From IMG/VR virus record IMGVR_UViG_3300030061_003686, positions 2,027-43,987 of that record: a DNA stretch of 41,961 nt. One strand, written 5' to 3'. This document shows, piece by piece, positions 18,418-26,879 of the stretch (within the stretch, counting starts at the first letter, position 1; each line of letters opens with the position of its first letter). A program made the translations under genes and the position numbers. This DNA is from a virus. The notes under the pieces are model-generated. The model had not been told where the DNA came from and did not search any database. It worked only from the letters and a program-made list of their open reading frames with translations.

Positions 18418-18458
18418 AAACCTTTTTATTTTATTATTTATTCACTAAAGGAATAACA

Positions 18459-18968
18459 TTATTTTTTAACTATTACATGAAATTCCGACGTCATATTATT
18501 TGCGGATAACATTATCTTATTAAAATCACTCTTCTTATATCCAAAAGTATTTCTTAGTTTAATAGATAATGTTATTAAATTGTATGCTACAACAGTACCC
18601 GGCTTAATTGAATCCCATATGTCCCAAAACATTTTTTGTGGTATACATATGTTATTTGTATAAATAATATCCGCGCTTTTAACTAATTCTAAATAATCTT
18701 GTATATAACCTAAATGTACTTCACAACTAGGATATTTTTTTAATGATTGTAAGTAATAACTTTCTTGTATCTCAACTCCTACTACATTATTAGTTTTGCT
18801 AAATTCTTTAAAATCATTCAATACCTTTCCTTCTCCGCTGCCAACATCCAAAAATTTTGTGTTAGAGTCAACTTCTTTAATCTTATTAATATACGCATGT
18901 AAAAGGATTGTACCTTCAGTGCTCATAACCCCGTAAGTAAGGCTCGCAGCGTGTTTGTGGTTTATCAT
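18459..18968 (-). CDS. DOT1-like class I SAM-dependent methyltransferase
   Basis: This 169-aa protein carries a full small methyltransferase fold. TYGVMSTEG at residues 11-19 corresponds to the YGE-type loop of DOT1-like enzymes. FLDVGSGEGKVL at 39-50 is the SAM-binding motif I, VGVEIQES at 63-70 the acidic motif II, and DIIYTNNICIP at 100-110 resembles the DOT1 VFVNNFAF segment. DOT1-type enzymes methylate protein lysines; the target here is unknown and could be a virion or host protein. It lies 9 bp after the hub gene and 41 bp before a structural gene, an odd place for an enzyme. SAM binding is well supported; protein lysine as substrate is inference. Confidence 0.75.
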   Translation of the reverse strand: MINHKHAASLTYGVMSTEGTILLHAYINKIKEVDSNTKFLDVGSGEGKVLNDFKEFSKTNNVVGVEIQESYYLQSLKKYPSCEVHLGYIQDYLELVKSADIIYTNNICIPQKMFWDIWDSIKPGTVVAYNLITLSIKLRNTFGYKKSDFNKIMLSANNMTSEFHVIVKK

Positions 18969-18977
18969 GATTTAAAT

Positions 18978-20468
18978 TTATGTACTAGGATAAAATTCTC
19001 TTCTCTGTAAATGTAGCTTCATTCTTAGCGGGCCAGGTGGTCTTTGTACATATTCTATTCCACTGATAACATAAAACCCAGTTAAGAAATTATTAATTGT
19101 AAATTCAGCATCTTCAGAATTTTCTGGTAAGTTATCTCTTTCTGACGCATCAGGTTGAGGTTCTTGTTCCCCAGTTTCTTGTGCGGTTATAGAATCACCA
19201 ACAGCTGAACCATATTCAACAATGTAGCAAAAAATTCTGGTATATCTTAACAAAGCAGGATTAATAGTATCCAGTTCAACAGTCATTCCTAACTTATCAA
19301 CTTCTTGTACATTTTGATAATTCTGTACTATACTGTACATATAATTCTCATGTTCATTATCACTCTGTTTACCTAAGTACTTATATCTGTTCTGAGAATC
19401 TGCTATTCCTTCAGGTTCCTTTTCACCAGCAGGACCAACAGCTCTACCTTTCATGTTTATCATACCTGGGTTGTTATCTGTAATAGGATCAACGAATTCG
19501 CTTAAGTAAGTCTTATCACCTAAATCATACCATTGAGCAAATCTCTTATACCCATTATCATTTGAAATTTCACCAGCATTATTTACCATTTGGAATTTTG
19601 AAAGATATCTTGCACCACCTTGCATTTTAACAATGTTACTTAAGTAATTTGGAAAATCTTCTTGTTCACCTTCAGTGTTACCCATAGTATCACCTGCATT
19701 TTGACTAAATGTTTGACTTGCTTCTGCTGCTCCTTCTTGGTTAAAAAGAATATTGCAATCAACTAAGGTTAAGTAATAATAAGGATCTATATATGACTTA
19801 AAAAAATGTTCATCAGATAAATATGAATTAGCAGTAACATCCTGTATAAACTTATCAGTCGTATCATTAGGGTTAAGCCAAGTCATTGTATCATTTGTAT
19901 TTTCTACATTAGCAGCATAACCTAATTTTAATTCTTCAGCAACAGATAAGAGTGTATCATAACTTGTACTGTCCGGGTATGCTTTAACCATTTCATTAAA
20001 TAAATCAGGCACTAACATTATTCCTTCAACTACAAATTTATTAGCTGACTGATTTCCTCCACCACCAGCAGGGTAGCAATTTGTAATAGTAAAGTCTATT
20101 CTGATTGGCTTAAATGTAGTTTCATCCCCTTGTGATCTAATGTTAAGTTGCATAACTGCACCATCGGTGGGATAAAATCTTGACATAAATGTTCCATCAA
20201 CGTCCGAAAATTTAACACTCATGGTTGGTATAAAGCCAGTTAAGTCTAAATTAAAATTTAAAAGTCGGTCCATCTGGACTTCATATGTATTAATTCTAAT
20301 TATAGGTAGCATTCCACCTGAGAATTTAGAAGGTGCTTGTTTAAGTAAGCCTTCGTCACCAGGTCCAGGTTTTGCATTTTCACTTTCTGCATCTGGCATT
20401 TCTAACGGATCCAATTCAATCTGTGGTTCTATGACCGTTAATATATTTCTTTCAATTGGAGTACTCAT
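18978..20468 (-). CDS. Baseplate hub protein, gp27/gpD-like
   Basis: This 496-aa protein would form the hub ring that connects tail tube and spike. After an acidic, Pro-rich leader of about 45 residues it has the hub pattern: RINTYEVQMDRLLNFNLDLT, FIPTMSVKFSDVDGTFMSRF, and FKPIRIDFTITNCYPAGGG (first beta-barrel). Then comes the central helix-strand unit WLNPNDTTDKFIQDVTANSY, then YYYLTLVDCNILFNQEG, a layout also seen in gpD and gp44-type hubs. The last 35 residues (INNFLTGFYVISGIEYVQRP) close the second barrel. Its start overlaps the LysM gene stop (TAATG). An unstructured acidic stretch lies at residues about 435-460. The hub call is by pattern and by position near the spike. Confidence 0.7.
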   Translation of the reverse strand: MSTPIERNILTVIEPQIELDPLEMPDAESENAKPGPGDEGLLKQAPSKFSGGMLPIIRINTYEVQMDRLLNFNLDLTGFIPTMSVKFSDVDGTFMSRFYPTDGAVMQLNIRSQGDETTFKPIRIDFTITNCYPAGGGGNQSANKFVVEGIMLVPDLFNEMVKAYPDSTSYDTLLSVAEELKLGYAANVENTNDTMTWLNPNDTTDKFIQDVTANSYLSDEHFFKSYIDPYYYLTLVDCNILFNQEGAAEASQTFSQNAGDTMGNTEGEQEDFPNYLSNIVKMQGGARYLSKFQMVNNAGEISNDNGYKRFAQWYDLGDKTYLSEFVDPITDNNPGMINMKGRAVGPAGEKEPEGIADSQNRYKYLGKQSDNEHENYMYSIVQNYQNVQEVDKLGMTVELDTINPALLRYTRIFCYIVEYGSAVGDSITAQETGEQEPQPDASERDNLPENSEDAEFTINNFLTGFYVISGIEYVQRPPGPLRMKLHLQRREFYPST

Positions 20469-20998
20469 TATCCTTTACGTGTATTAAGGTTTTGTCCTAA
20501 TTTAATTTGACCATCTTCATATACCTTTGCCTGTTGACCTTGCTGTAACATATTAGGAGGTAAAGGAGTATCTACACCAGCCTTTTTTGTTTTTGCTTTT
20601 TGGATCATTCTATTTAATCTTGCCTGATCTTTAACGCTTTGTACTTGTGTATTAATATAAGGTTCAATTGTAGCATCAACTCTAGTAAGCGGTGAAGGTC
20701 TTTTGTAAACCATCTTAGGATCATCCAATACAGGAATTACTAAAACATCACCTTCTTCTAATGAGAAAGGGTTGTAAATATTATTCGTATAACAAATAGC
20801 ATCTAAGTTTTCACCGACTCCAAAATATAGGATAGAGATTAAATCAGGTCTCATTGCTTGATCAACCGTCACATAATGAATTGCCTTAATTCCTAATTCG
20901 GCTCTATAAGTAAATGAAGGTACTGTGATGTTCCAATAGTTTTCACCAGTTTTTTCATCTACTAATCTGTTTTTAAGTGTTAGAGATTTTATATTCAT
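20468..20998 (-). CDS. LysM-fold baseplate protein (gp53-like)
   Basis: The 176-aa product (T4 gp53 is about 196 aa) has a LysM-type module at about residues 45-95: HYVTVDQAMRPDLISILYFG, then NLDAICYTNNIYNPFSLEEG and DVLVIPVLDDP. In baseplates this fold holds the wedge or tube instead of binding peptidoglycan. The C-terminus is basic and helical (QVQSVKDQARLNRMIQKAKT). It overlaps the hub gene by one base and follows the 601-aa gene by 13 bp. The LysM fold is likely; the gp53 equivalence rests on position near the hub and spike genes. Confidence 0.65.
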   Translation of the reverse strand: MNIKSLTLKNRLVDEKTGENYWNITVPSFTYRAELGIKAIHYVTVDQAMRPDLISILYFGVGENLDAICYTNNIYNPFSLEEGDVLVIPVLDDPKMVYKRPSPLTRVDATIEPYINTQVQSVKDQARLNRMIQKAKTKKAGVDTPLPPNMLQQGQQAKVYEDGQIKLGQNLNTRKG

Positions 20999-21011
20999 AT
21001 TACTTTATCTT

Positions 21012-22817
21012 TTAAGAATCTATCATCATTGATATCATGTTTGATACATAATCTCCATGAAGTCCTGTTTCAGCGGCTATTTTTTTCTGACCTGCCGCTT
21101 TTGATGTATTAACATCCTTTGCAGCAAACCCAGTAGGAGTACCTCTGCCTGAACCACCGGATTGAGTACCTTCTAAACTTTGTTTTCCAATATTTTGAAT
21201 CGAACCATATACGTCAACATCAAGCCCTGCTAAATTTAAGATATCTTTTTCTCCTTTAGCAGAAGCATATATTTTACCACGACCCATATTAAACATGTTT
21301 TCCATATCGCCTTTATCTCTAGGCTTACCATGTTTAAGATTAACTTCAAATTTAACTTCAGTAGGAAAATCGTCTGGTCCTAAACCTTCTCCTAAAGTCA
21401 TTACGGTATTATCGCATATCATATTACCCATCATATTGATTGGGTTAAGAGGATTTCCTATTGTAACATGCCAGTCTCCGGTAGGTTCAGCACTAATAAA
21501 GGCTTTAGTTGCAACAGAACCACTGGCTCCACCAACTTGCCCTCCTAAGAAACTACCTAACATATTTCCTAACATATTTTTACCAACCTTAAGACCACCT
21601 TCTAAAATACTATCCAATGAAAAACCTCCACTACTATCACCAAATGCGCTTTTAAAACCAGACTCAATGTCATTTACAACAGATCCTACATATCCTGCAA
21701 AATCTCCATTTTTTAATTTATTAATATCTCCAAACTGACTAGCAACATAACCGCCTGATCCATAGAACCTATGACCACCTCCATAAAATTGAGCATTATT
21801 GTAAGTCATGGTCATCATGTTAACCATTATATCTAACATTGCTATTTTAGGATTAACAAACGATAGTGCCTTAGCAGAATACTCAAAATTTAATTTAAGT
21901 TCATTTGTCATAGTTAAACCAGTCTCTCTAATGTATGTTTCATCTACTACATTAATAGGACCTAATACAAAGTTAGCATAAGTAGTTCCTAATGCATCAT
22001 CAACAGAAAAGTTACTCTTTCTAAATTTCTCACCTGCATTAACGCCCTTAAACGTATCAGCTGCTGCTCTACCAATACCTCCTATCTTATTATAGAAAGG
22101 TTGTGAAGTATATCCTTTATCTCCACTACTTAGTTTTTCCATTTCAGATTTTAACTTTTTCCAGTTAAACCCGAAATTGTATTTAAGTAATTCAGCCATA
22201 GGATTCCCAGCAGTTTCACCTAAGTAAGTTACAGCAGTAACACCTGCAGGTGTATGAGCTTCAACTCCACCTTTATCTTGGCCTTTAGGCCTAACCTTTA
22301 AATCATATATGTTATCAAAACAAGGATTACCAAATCTCCTTAATGTAATCATATGATTAATAGGAATTTTTTTGTAATACTTATGATACAAAAAATCTGA
22401 TGGCTGATATCCTATATGTGGATATCTTTCTTGAAAAAATGTAATAATTTTATTTGCAGTTACATGCCTTGCCTGCTGCCCACCTTGTATTTGTTGAACG
22501 CCACCTTCTATAGTATCTCTATATTGACCTTGCGCGCCAGGATCAGAATCTAATCCCCAGTGCATACCTTTGTAATTAAATAAAGCATACTTATTAAAAA
22601 TAGCTCTAGGTATTTGTTTACCTTCTTGTCCAACTGGGATAGACATTGCGTCACCTTCAGCAGTATTAGCATAAAATTGTCTAGCTGCTAACATAGCAAC
22701 GTCATTAGCTAAACCTACGCCTTCACCACCAAATACTGGTAATTTGGTTTCCAAACTTCCATATTGCTGTGTATCTAATGCCTCAGAAGGTCCAGTGATA
22801 TTAGTTGTTAAGCCCAT
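21012..22817 (-). CDS. 601-aa tail structural protein
   Basis: The protein starts MGLTTNITGPSEALDTQQYG. Visible landmarks are IPINHMITLRRFGNPCFDNI near residue 150, a Gly-rich hydrophobic stretch near residues 405-435 (KNMLGNMLGSFLGGQVGGAS), and WHVTIGNPLNPINMMGNMIC followed by FPTEVKFEVNLKHGKPRDKG near residues 450-505. That last segment looks like a beta-barrel tube-type domain. The Gly/Ala-rich stretch could be a membrane-seeking or packing helix. No T4 equivalent was identified. It begins the hub operon (LysM, hub, methyltransferase, 456-aa, spike) and has its own promoter-like box, so it is probably a hub, tape-like or tube-end protein. Confidence 0.7.
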   Translation of the reverse strand: MGLTTNITGPSEALDTQQYGSLETKLPVFGGEGVGLANDVAMLAARQFYANTAEGDAMSIPVGQEGKQIPRAIFNKYALFNYKGMHWGLDSDPGAQGQYRDTIEGGVQQIQGGQQARHVTANKIITFFQERYPHIGYQPSDFLYHKYYKKIPINHMITLRRFGNPCFDNIYDLKVRPKGQDKGGVEAHTPAGVTAVTYLGETAGNPMAELLKYNFGFNWKKLKSEMEKLSSGDKGYTSQPFYNKIGGIGRAAADTFKGVNAGEKFRKSNFSVDDALGTTYANFVLGPINVVDETYIRETGLTMTNELKLNFEYSAKALSFVNPKIAMLDIMVNMMTMTYNNAQFYGGGHRFYGSGGYVASQFGDINKLKNGDFAGYVGSVVNDIESGFKSAFGDSSGGFSLDSILEGGLKVGKNMLGNMLGSFLGGQVGGASGSVATKAFISAEPTGDWHVTIGNPLNPINMMGNMICDNTVMTLGEGLGPDDFPTEVKFEVNLKHGKPRDKGDMENMFNMGRGKIYASAKGEKDILNLAGLDVDVYGSIQNIGKQSLEGTQSGGSGRGTPTGFAAKDVNTSKAAGQKKIAAETGLHGDYVSNMISMMIDS

Positions 22818-22834
22818 AAGTTAGATGTATTTTT

Positions 22835-22843
22835 TTTATATAT
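22835..22843 (-). promoter_or_regulatory. Late-promoter-like box before the hub operon
   Basis: The minus strand reads ATATATAAA, ending 17 nt before the ATG of the 601-aa gene, followed by an A-rich leader. The box overlaps the stop codon of the gene upstream by one base. Confidence 0.5.
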
Positions 22844-23406
22844 CAGTCAAGACTCCTTAGATAACTTTCGATATCCTTTATAGGATCCGCGATCTTGTCT
22901 TCCCATCCCTTTTTAAATCTTATGTTAAATTCCTTTTTACTATCGACAGAAAAAGAACCTTTATAGAATGGTCTTGTTGTAATTGACTTTATTTCCTTTA
23001 TGCTTTTTGAAATTAAATAAAATTGTACTCTTTCAAATAGCTCTTGGAGTTGTACTCTTGTCTTTGTACACATTATAGAATCTACGACCAAATAGAATTT
23101 CTCTCTATCATCTTCGTTAAGTCTTTTTTCTAAAACTTGTACATTTTTAAATTCAGATCCTTTTAAAGAAATCTGTTTTGCTTTTTTATTAAACTGATGG
23201 TGAAAGTTCATGTCAAAGAAATTCTTTTTTAAGAATGCCATTGTATCATAAAACTTTAAAATTCTGATTTGATACTTAGGGTTGACAGAATCCCATTTGG
23301 TATCGATGATTAAACCTTTTACAGGAATTTGTACATTAGGTCTAGTGTGAGAGGATAATAAACAGTAGACATAATTTCCTTTATTGAAAACTCTATGTTT
23401 TTTCAC
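22843..23406 (-). CDS. 187-aa basic protein of unknown function
   Basis: The start is GTG at 23404-23406, sharing one base with the TAG stop of the preceding gene (TAGTG), which suggests coupled translation. The protein is Lys/Phe-rich (KKHRVFNKGNYVYCLL) with two aromatic, basic segments (YDTMAFLKKNFFDMNFHHQF; FERVQFYLISKSIKEIKSIT). No membrane segment or catalytic motif was seen. It lies in a block of small genes just upstream of the hub operon, so a tail assembly chaperone or a virion accessory role is possible. The family is not recognised. Confidence 0.65.
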   Translation of the reverse strand: MKKHRVFNKGNYVYCLLSSHTRPNVQIPVKGLIIDTKWDSVNPKYQIRILKFYDTMAFLKKNFFDMNFHHQFNKKAKQISLKGSEFKNVQVLEKRLNEDDREKFYLVVDSIMCTKTRVQLQELFERVQFYLISKSIKEIKSITTRPFYKGSFSVDSKKEFNIRFKKGWEDKIADPIKDIESYLRSLD

Positions 23407-23801
23407 TAGAAGATTGTTCTACCTTCAAAGAGTTCTGCTGTTCCATTTAAATTAATATCCTCTGTGTAATGAACATTAAACGTAATTGGTCTGTCCGCCC
23501 AATCCAATACATACTCTTTAATGTTAGTAATAATTTGTTTGTCTAACTGACTTAAGACATAATAAACTTTGTCAACCTTAATGTTTTCTATTGATGATTG
23601 TAATTGTTTTATTAGGTAAGAAGAAACCACCGCATCTGATGGTTCATATTGATAGTAATCATTCTTAGTAAGCTTATTTACAATATCTATATAATTAATC
23701 TTATCTCCTTCTTCAACAGTATTAAGATATTTTTTAATACTTAGTGCATCCTTTGCATATACAAAATTAAAGTTGAGTTCTGTGTTTATTATTTCGTCCA
23801 T
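23406..23801 (-). CDS. 131-aa acidic protein of unknown function
   Basis: The protein starts MDEIINTELNFNFVYAKDAL. It is acidic, Ile/Tyr/Asn-rich and looks mostly helical (VSSYLIKQLQSSIENIKVDK, VYYVLSQLDKQIITNIKEYV) with a short beta-rich end. It overlaps the next gene by one base and the gene before it by 13 bp. This tight packing suggests stoichiometric or assembly partners. I do not recognise a family. Confidence 0.65.
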   Translation of the reverse strand: MDEIINTELNFNFVYAKDALSIKKYLNTVEEGDKINYIDIVNKLTKNDYYQYEPSDAVVSSYLIKQLQSSIENIKVDKVYYVLSQLDKQIITNIKEYVLDWADRPITFNVHYTEDINLNGTAELFEGRTIF

Positions 23802-24109
23802 GTTTTTAACAATTCTAATTCTGCTTCAAGTTCTGAAATTCTTGACTTAACTTCTTTAGCAGTAGGTTCATAATGAGATCCCCATTCAGTCGCCATATTC
23901 AATACAGATTTATCAAACTTATTACCAGTCTCAACGCCTAAGTCTTCGCATAATTCAAACAAAAATGATTTCACTGATTGAAACTTGTCATTAGTTTTAA
24001 ATTCAAATACATTTACATTGGCAACGGTTTCTTTACCGCCACCTGCATTTTGATTAATGACTCTTTTGACTACACCGTTAGCAGCCGGTTCTAAATTTAC
24101 AACGATCAT
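23789..24109 (-). CDS. 106-aa protein with C-terminal helix pair
   Basis: The first 45 residues look beta-rich (MIVVNLEPAANGVVKRVINQ, then VNVFEF). A middle helix follows (SVKSFLFELCEDLGVETG). The end is a short coiled coil (AKEVKSRISELEAELELLKT). It overlaps the gene upstream by 4 bp (ATGA) and the one downstream by 13 bp. The short C-terminal coiled coil and cluster position suit an assembly factor, but no family is recognised. Confidence 0.6.
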   Translation of the reverse strand: MIVVNLEPAANGVVKRVINQNAGGGKETVANVNVFEFKTNDKFQSVKSFLFELCEDLGVETGNKFDKSVLNMATEWGSHYEPTAKEVKSRISELEAELELLKTWTK

Positions 24110-24474
24110 ACTCTATCTGCTTTTAATTTTTTTGCTTCAGCGATTAACCTTTTAGCTTCTTTCTTATCAGCTTGGTATGTTTTCTTATCCTTGATTGCTC
24201 TAAGTGCAAAAGCTTCTCTAAGAAGTTCTATCTCCTTTTCGTTATATCCACTTTCTCTCCACTCAGATATCTTCTTACCTTCCTCTTCTTCAAGTCTAGC
24301 TGCAAATGCTTGTTCTACTTCTTGTACATTAGCCTCATGAATTTCTCTACCTCTTTTGATAGAGTCTCTGGTTAATTCCAACCATTTTTTAAAAGGTAAT
24401 TTAGATTTTTGTTTTAAAATTCCTGCTCTTTTTAGAGAGGCTCTTCTTTCTCTGTGATTTGGTAAGTTTCCCAT
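24106..24474 (-). CDS. 122-aa highly charged helical protein
   Basis: The protein starts MGNLPNHRERRASLKRAGIL and is almost entirely Lys/Glu/Arg/Ala helix (EVEQAFAARLEEEEGKKISE; KTYQADKKEAKRLIAEAKKL), likely a long coiled coil. There is no signal or membrane segment. Similar charged helical proteins occur as scaffolding or chaperone factors in phage tail clusters, but nothing here proves that. A promoter-like box lies 13 nt before its ATG, and it heads the chain of four overlapping genes down to 22843. Confidence 0.65.
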   Translation of the reverse strand: MGNLPNHRERRASLKRAGILKQKSKLPFKKWLELTRDSIKRGREIHEANVQEVEQAFAARLEEEEGKKISEWRESGYNEKEIELLREAFALRAIKDKKTYQADKKEAKRLIAEAKKLKADRV

Positions 24475-24487
24475 TGTTCTTTATTTT

Positions 24488-24497
24488 ATTATATATT
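24488..24497 (-). promoter_or_regulatory. Late-promoter-like box before the small-gene block
   Basis: The minus strand reads AATATATAAT, ending 13 nt before the ATG at 24474. It fills the 24-bp gap between the 163-aa gene and the overlapping chain that follows. Confidence 0.5.
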
Positions 24498-24498
24498 A

Positions 24499-24990
24499 CT
24501 ACTTTTTTCTAGTGCCAGAACCTTTGTATCTTTCTTTGATAAGGTTCTTAATTGATTGATTAACTATATCTACCATAGCTTCCATATCTACTTGGCCTTT
24601 AATAAATTTTTCTAATTCTTCTTCTACTTCTAATTCATCAAAGGATGCTCCTATGACTTCATAGATTGTTTTCTTAGGAACTTCTATGGATAGGTTAATT
24701 GGCATTTTAACTTTATCATTCTTTTTTTGTCTATTAAAAAGTTGAAGTATTGGAGAATCTTGAGTTTCTTTTTTTGTTTTTAATTGTGGCTGCTGTCCAT
24801 TAGCAGTAACTCTAGGCGGCCCTTGTTCATAAACCTCTTCTAAGTATTCTTCAATTAAATCATTGGCTATTCTACTACCATCAGTAAAATTAGTCCATTC
24901 ATCATCAGTACCTTTATATTCTACAATTTGACCAGCCTTTTCACTTCTGATCCAACGGTATTTTTTAACATCACTAATTTCCTTTGACAT
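24499..24990 (-). CDS. 163-aa protein of unknown function
   Basis: The protein starts MSKEISDVKKYRWIRSEKAG. An N-terminal segment (QIVEYKGTDDEWTNFTDGSR) is followed by a Gln/Pro/Lys-rich linker (residues about 55-90). The C-terminal helical half is PINLSIEVPKKTIYEVIGAS, then acidic helices and a basic tail RYKGSGTRKK. It lies upstream of the overlapping small genes and downstream of the MSY accessory genes. The leader has a variant box (ATGTATAAAA at 25001-25010). No family is recognised; a structural accessory is the likeliest class. Confidence 0.65.
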   Translation of the reverse strand: MSKEISDVKKYRWIRSEKAGQIVEYKGTDDEWTNFTDGSRIANDLIEEYLEEVYEQGPPRVTANGQQPQLKTKKETQDSPILQLFNRQKKNDKVKMPINLSIEVPKKTIYEVIGASFDELEVEEELEKFIKGQVDMEAMVDIVNQSIKNLIKERYKGSGTRKK

Positions 24991-25026
24991 AGTATTTTAT
25001 TTTTATACATTAAAAAGTAAGATTGT

Positions 25027-25674
25027 TTATGAATCCTTTTCACTAAAATTAAGAAGTACTGATATTGAACCACTATAAGGAGAAAGATTAACAACGAGAC
25101 CAAAATCAAAAATACTACCTGATGAACCAGTATCTTCTACTTGGCCTTCTTCCCCTGCTGTCTGTGCAGCAGATACAAACTGTTTTTGTACACCAGGCGT
25201 AGTTGAACTTGATCTAACATATGCAATTCCTGAATGCTGTACTGACATTTGATCCCCGTCTCCATCATTAGGCCATTGGTTAGGCGCGTTCCATGCAATG
25301 CCTACTCCAAACCTACCATCTATGTTCCCCACACCAGGACTAGCTTGCGTTGGGATTGGTGCATTTAAATATTGTAACCAATACCTTTCAAAAAAGAGAG
25401 TATAAAAAGTACCACCTGTAGGGACAATTTCAGTTGAATACATTGTAGCATCTAAGAACGTTCCTTTTGTTAAATTTTTACCATCCCACTCTCCTGATGA
25501 AAAACCTAAACACCCTTCAAAAGTTTTATTAAATATTGTATCACCATCAAGCTGAGAATTAACCCAAACATATTCGTTCGTACTACCAGATGTTGTATAA
25601 TTGTCCCCTCTTATTACTTTTTGGATATCATCGTGATTACGATCGCCCCATCTATGAAAATGTTGATAGCTCAT
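25027..25674 (-). CDS. Tail accessory protein, MSY-type, third of three in transcription order
   Basis: The protein starts MSYQHFHRWGDRNHDDIQKV. The N-terminal MSY plus a W-G pair within the first 15 residues is shared with the next two genes. The rest is Gly/Ser/Thr-rich beta sequence (GGTFYTLFFERYWLQYLNAP; GDGDQMSVQHSGIAYVRSSS) ending FGLVVNLSPYSGSISVLLNF. There is no signal peptide. It is probably a small fibre-associated or tip protein made with the 1716-aa fibre. Resemblance between the three is limited to the N-terminal motif and composition, so divergence is large if they are paralogues. Confidence 0.6.
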   Translation of the reverse strand: MSYQHFHRWGDRNHDDIQKVIRGDNYTTSGSTNEYVWVNSQLDGDTIFNKTFEGCLGFSSGEWDGKNLTKGTFLDATMYSTEIVPTGGTFYTLFFERYWLQYLNAPIPTQASPGVGNIDGRFGVGIAWNAPNQWPNDGDGDQMSVQHSGIAYVRSSSTTPGVQKQFVSAAQTAGEEGQVEDTGSSGSIFDFGLVVNLSPYSGSISVLLNFSEKDS

Positions 25675-25687
25675 ATTTTTTATTTTT

Positions 25688-26200
25688 TTATACTAACTCT
25701 ACGGTCTGCAATACACAATCAAATAAACCTGCGGATCCTCCGCTGATGGTAACAATACCACACCCTCCCGTTGAAGGATTATTAGTATCTGTAAATGTTC
25801 CATTATTACCAAGTTGAATTACATTCCCTATTGTTGGTCCTTGGCTTAATTGTGCTGGATAAACTCCCATAAATGCAACCAATAAATAACTTTGTGTATT
25901 ACCAACAGCATTACCTCTTATCACAACTCCACAATAATATTGACTACCTGAAGAAGTGCTAAGATATACAAGACCAGACGTATCTACTTGAACCCCATTA
26001 CCGATAGAAATATTATCTGAATTATTTCCTCTGCTTAATCTTTTTACTGCTTGGTCATTAACCCATATATCACCATCCCAGATTTCCATTATCTTCCAAT
26101 CAGTATTCCAGACTGTGTCATGTAATTCTGCATCAGTTTTAGCGTTTATCCATGCTAATGATTTAGATCCCCATGTATAAGGTATTTCTTGGTAACTCAT
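25688..26200 (-). CDS. Tail accessory protein, MSY-type, second of three
   Basis: The protein starts MSYQEIPYTWGSKSLAWINA. An N-terminal helical part ending KIMEIWDGDIWVNDQAVKRL is followed by a beta-rich half with GNGVQVDTSGLVYLSTSSGS, CGVVIRGNAVGNTQSYLLVA and GCGIVTISGGSAG. It looks like a small sandwich-type decoration or spike protein. Gaps to its neighbours are 13 and 15 bp. As with its neighbours, a role in the distal fibre or baseplate surface is inferred from position beside the long fibre. Confidence 0.6.
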   Translation of the reverse strand: MSYQEIPYTWGSKSLAWINAKTDAELHDTVWNTDWKIMEIWDGDIWVNDQAVKRLSRGNNSDNISIGNGVQVDTSGLVYLSTSSGSQYYCGVVIRGNAVGNTQSYLLVAFMGVYPAQLSQGPTIGNVIQLGNNGTFTDTNNPSTGGCGIVTISGGSAGLFDCVLQTVELV

Positions 26201-26215
26201 TTTGTTAATTTTAAT

Positions 26216-26869
26216 TTATCCTGCAATTTCATTTTTACCCCATAAAGTAACTATCGCCCCATCAACAGTAGTAGGATTTGCAGACGTACTTGTTATTATT
26301 GGAAAGTTTGTAGTATAAAATTTTCCAACTGAACCGTCAGCATTAGTCGATTGGTCAAACAGTTCTCCTGGACTTGTATCAGGTATTGCATGATTTCTTA
26401 AGTTTACACTACCATCTCTTTTCACTGGCCAATTCCCTACTGTAGCTACGGTTATGGTATCGCCATTAACTCCACCTACCAATACAATACCAAGACTAAA
26501 TTGATCACTCGTAGAACCACTAGGATCTGATATTTCTGCTAATGGTCTTACACTACCTCCAGAATTTATAGATGAAACAGCCATAAAGGTACCGGGTGTT
26601 ACTGCTGCATTAGGTCCATAATATTGACATAAGTAAACTCCTGTTGTAAACCAGTATAATACCGGACTTGGATTCCTAGGTCCTCTTGTTAAATATTTTG
26701 CGACCAATACTTTATTATTTGTTGAACATACAACAGTGTCATAGTCTTCAACATTACCTTTATCCCAATACTCAGCCGCTCCAACAGTTTCACTATTCAA
26801 AGCAAAAATTTGATTAAATGTTCTTGCGCCCCATGTAGTTCCACCTGCACCTGAAAATGTATAACTCAT
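26216..26869 (-). CDS. Tail accessory protein, MSY-type, first of three
   Basis: The protein starts MSYTFSGAGGTTWGARTFNQ and directly follows the long fibre gene with a 10-bp gap. Features are EYWDKGNVEDYDTVVCSTNN, which resembles the W-D-x-G segment of the second protein, a beta-rich core (DQFSLGIVLVGGVNGDTITV, then ATVGNWPV), and an end DGAIVTLWGKNEIAG. Genes right after a long fibre often code for fibre-tip adhesins or fibre chaperones, and this fits the first better because it is Gly-rich and beta-rich. Not assigned to a named family. Confidence 0.6.
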   Translation of the reverse strand: MSYTFSGAGGTTWGARTFNQIFALNSETVGAAEYWDKGNVEDYDTVVCSTNNKVLVAKYLTRGPRNPSPVLYWFTTGVYLCQYYGPNAAVTPGTFMAVSSINSGGSVRPLAEISDPSGSTSDQFSLGIVLVGGVNGDTITVATVGNWPVKRDGSVNLRNHAIPDTSPGELFDQSTNADGSVGKFYTTNFPIITSTSANPTTVDGAIVTLWGKNEIAG

Positions 26870-26879
26870 ATTAATTAAT

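Noticed and set aside
21295-21738. Plus-strand open frame of 147 codons
   Set aside because: It is antisense to the 601-aa structural gene, and its Pro/Leu/Ser-rich product mirrors the Gly/Asn-rich coding strand.
25685-25695. GTATAAAAA box before the 215-aa MSY gene
   Set aside because: It overlaps the stop codon of the preceding gene and the match is weak; plain A/T-rich spacer explains it.
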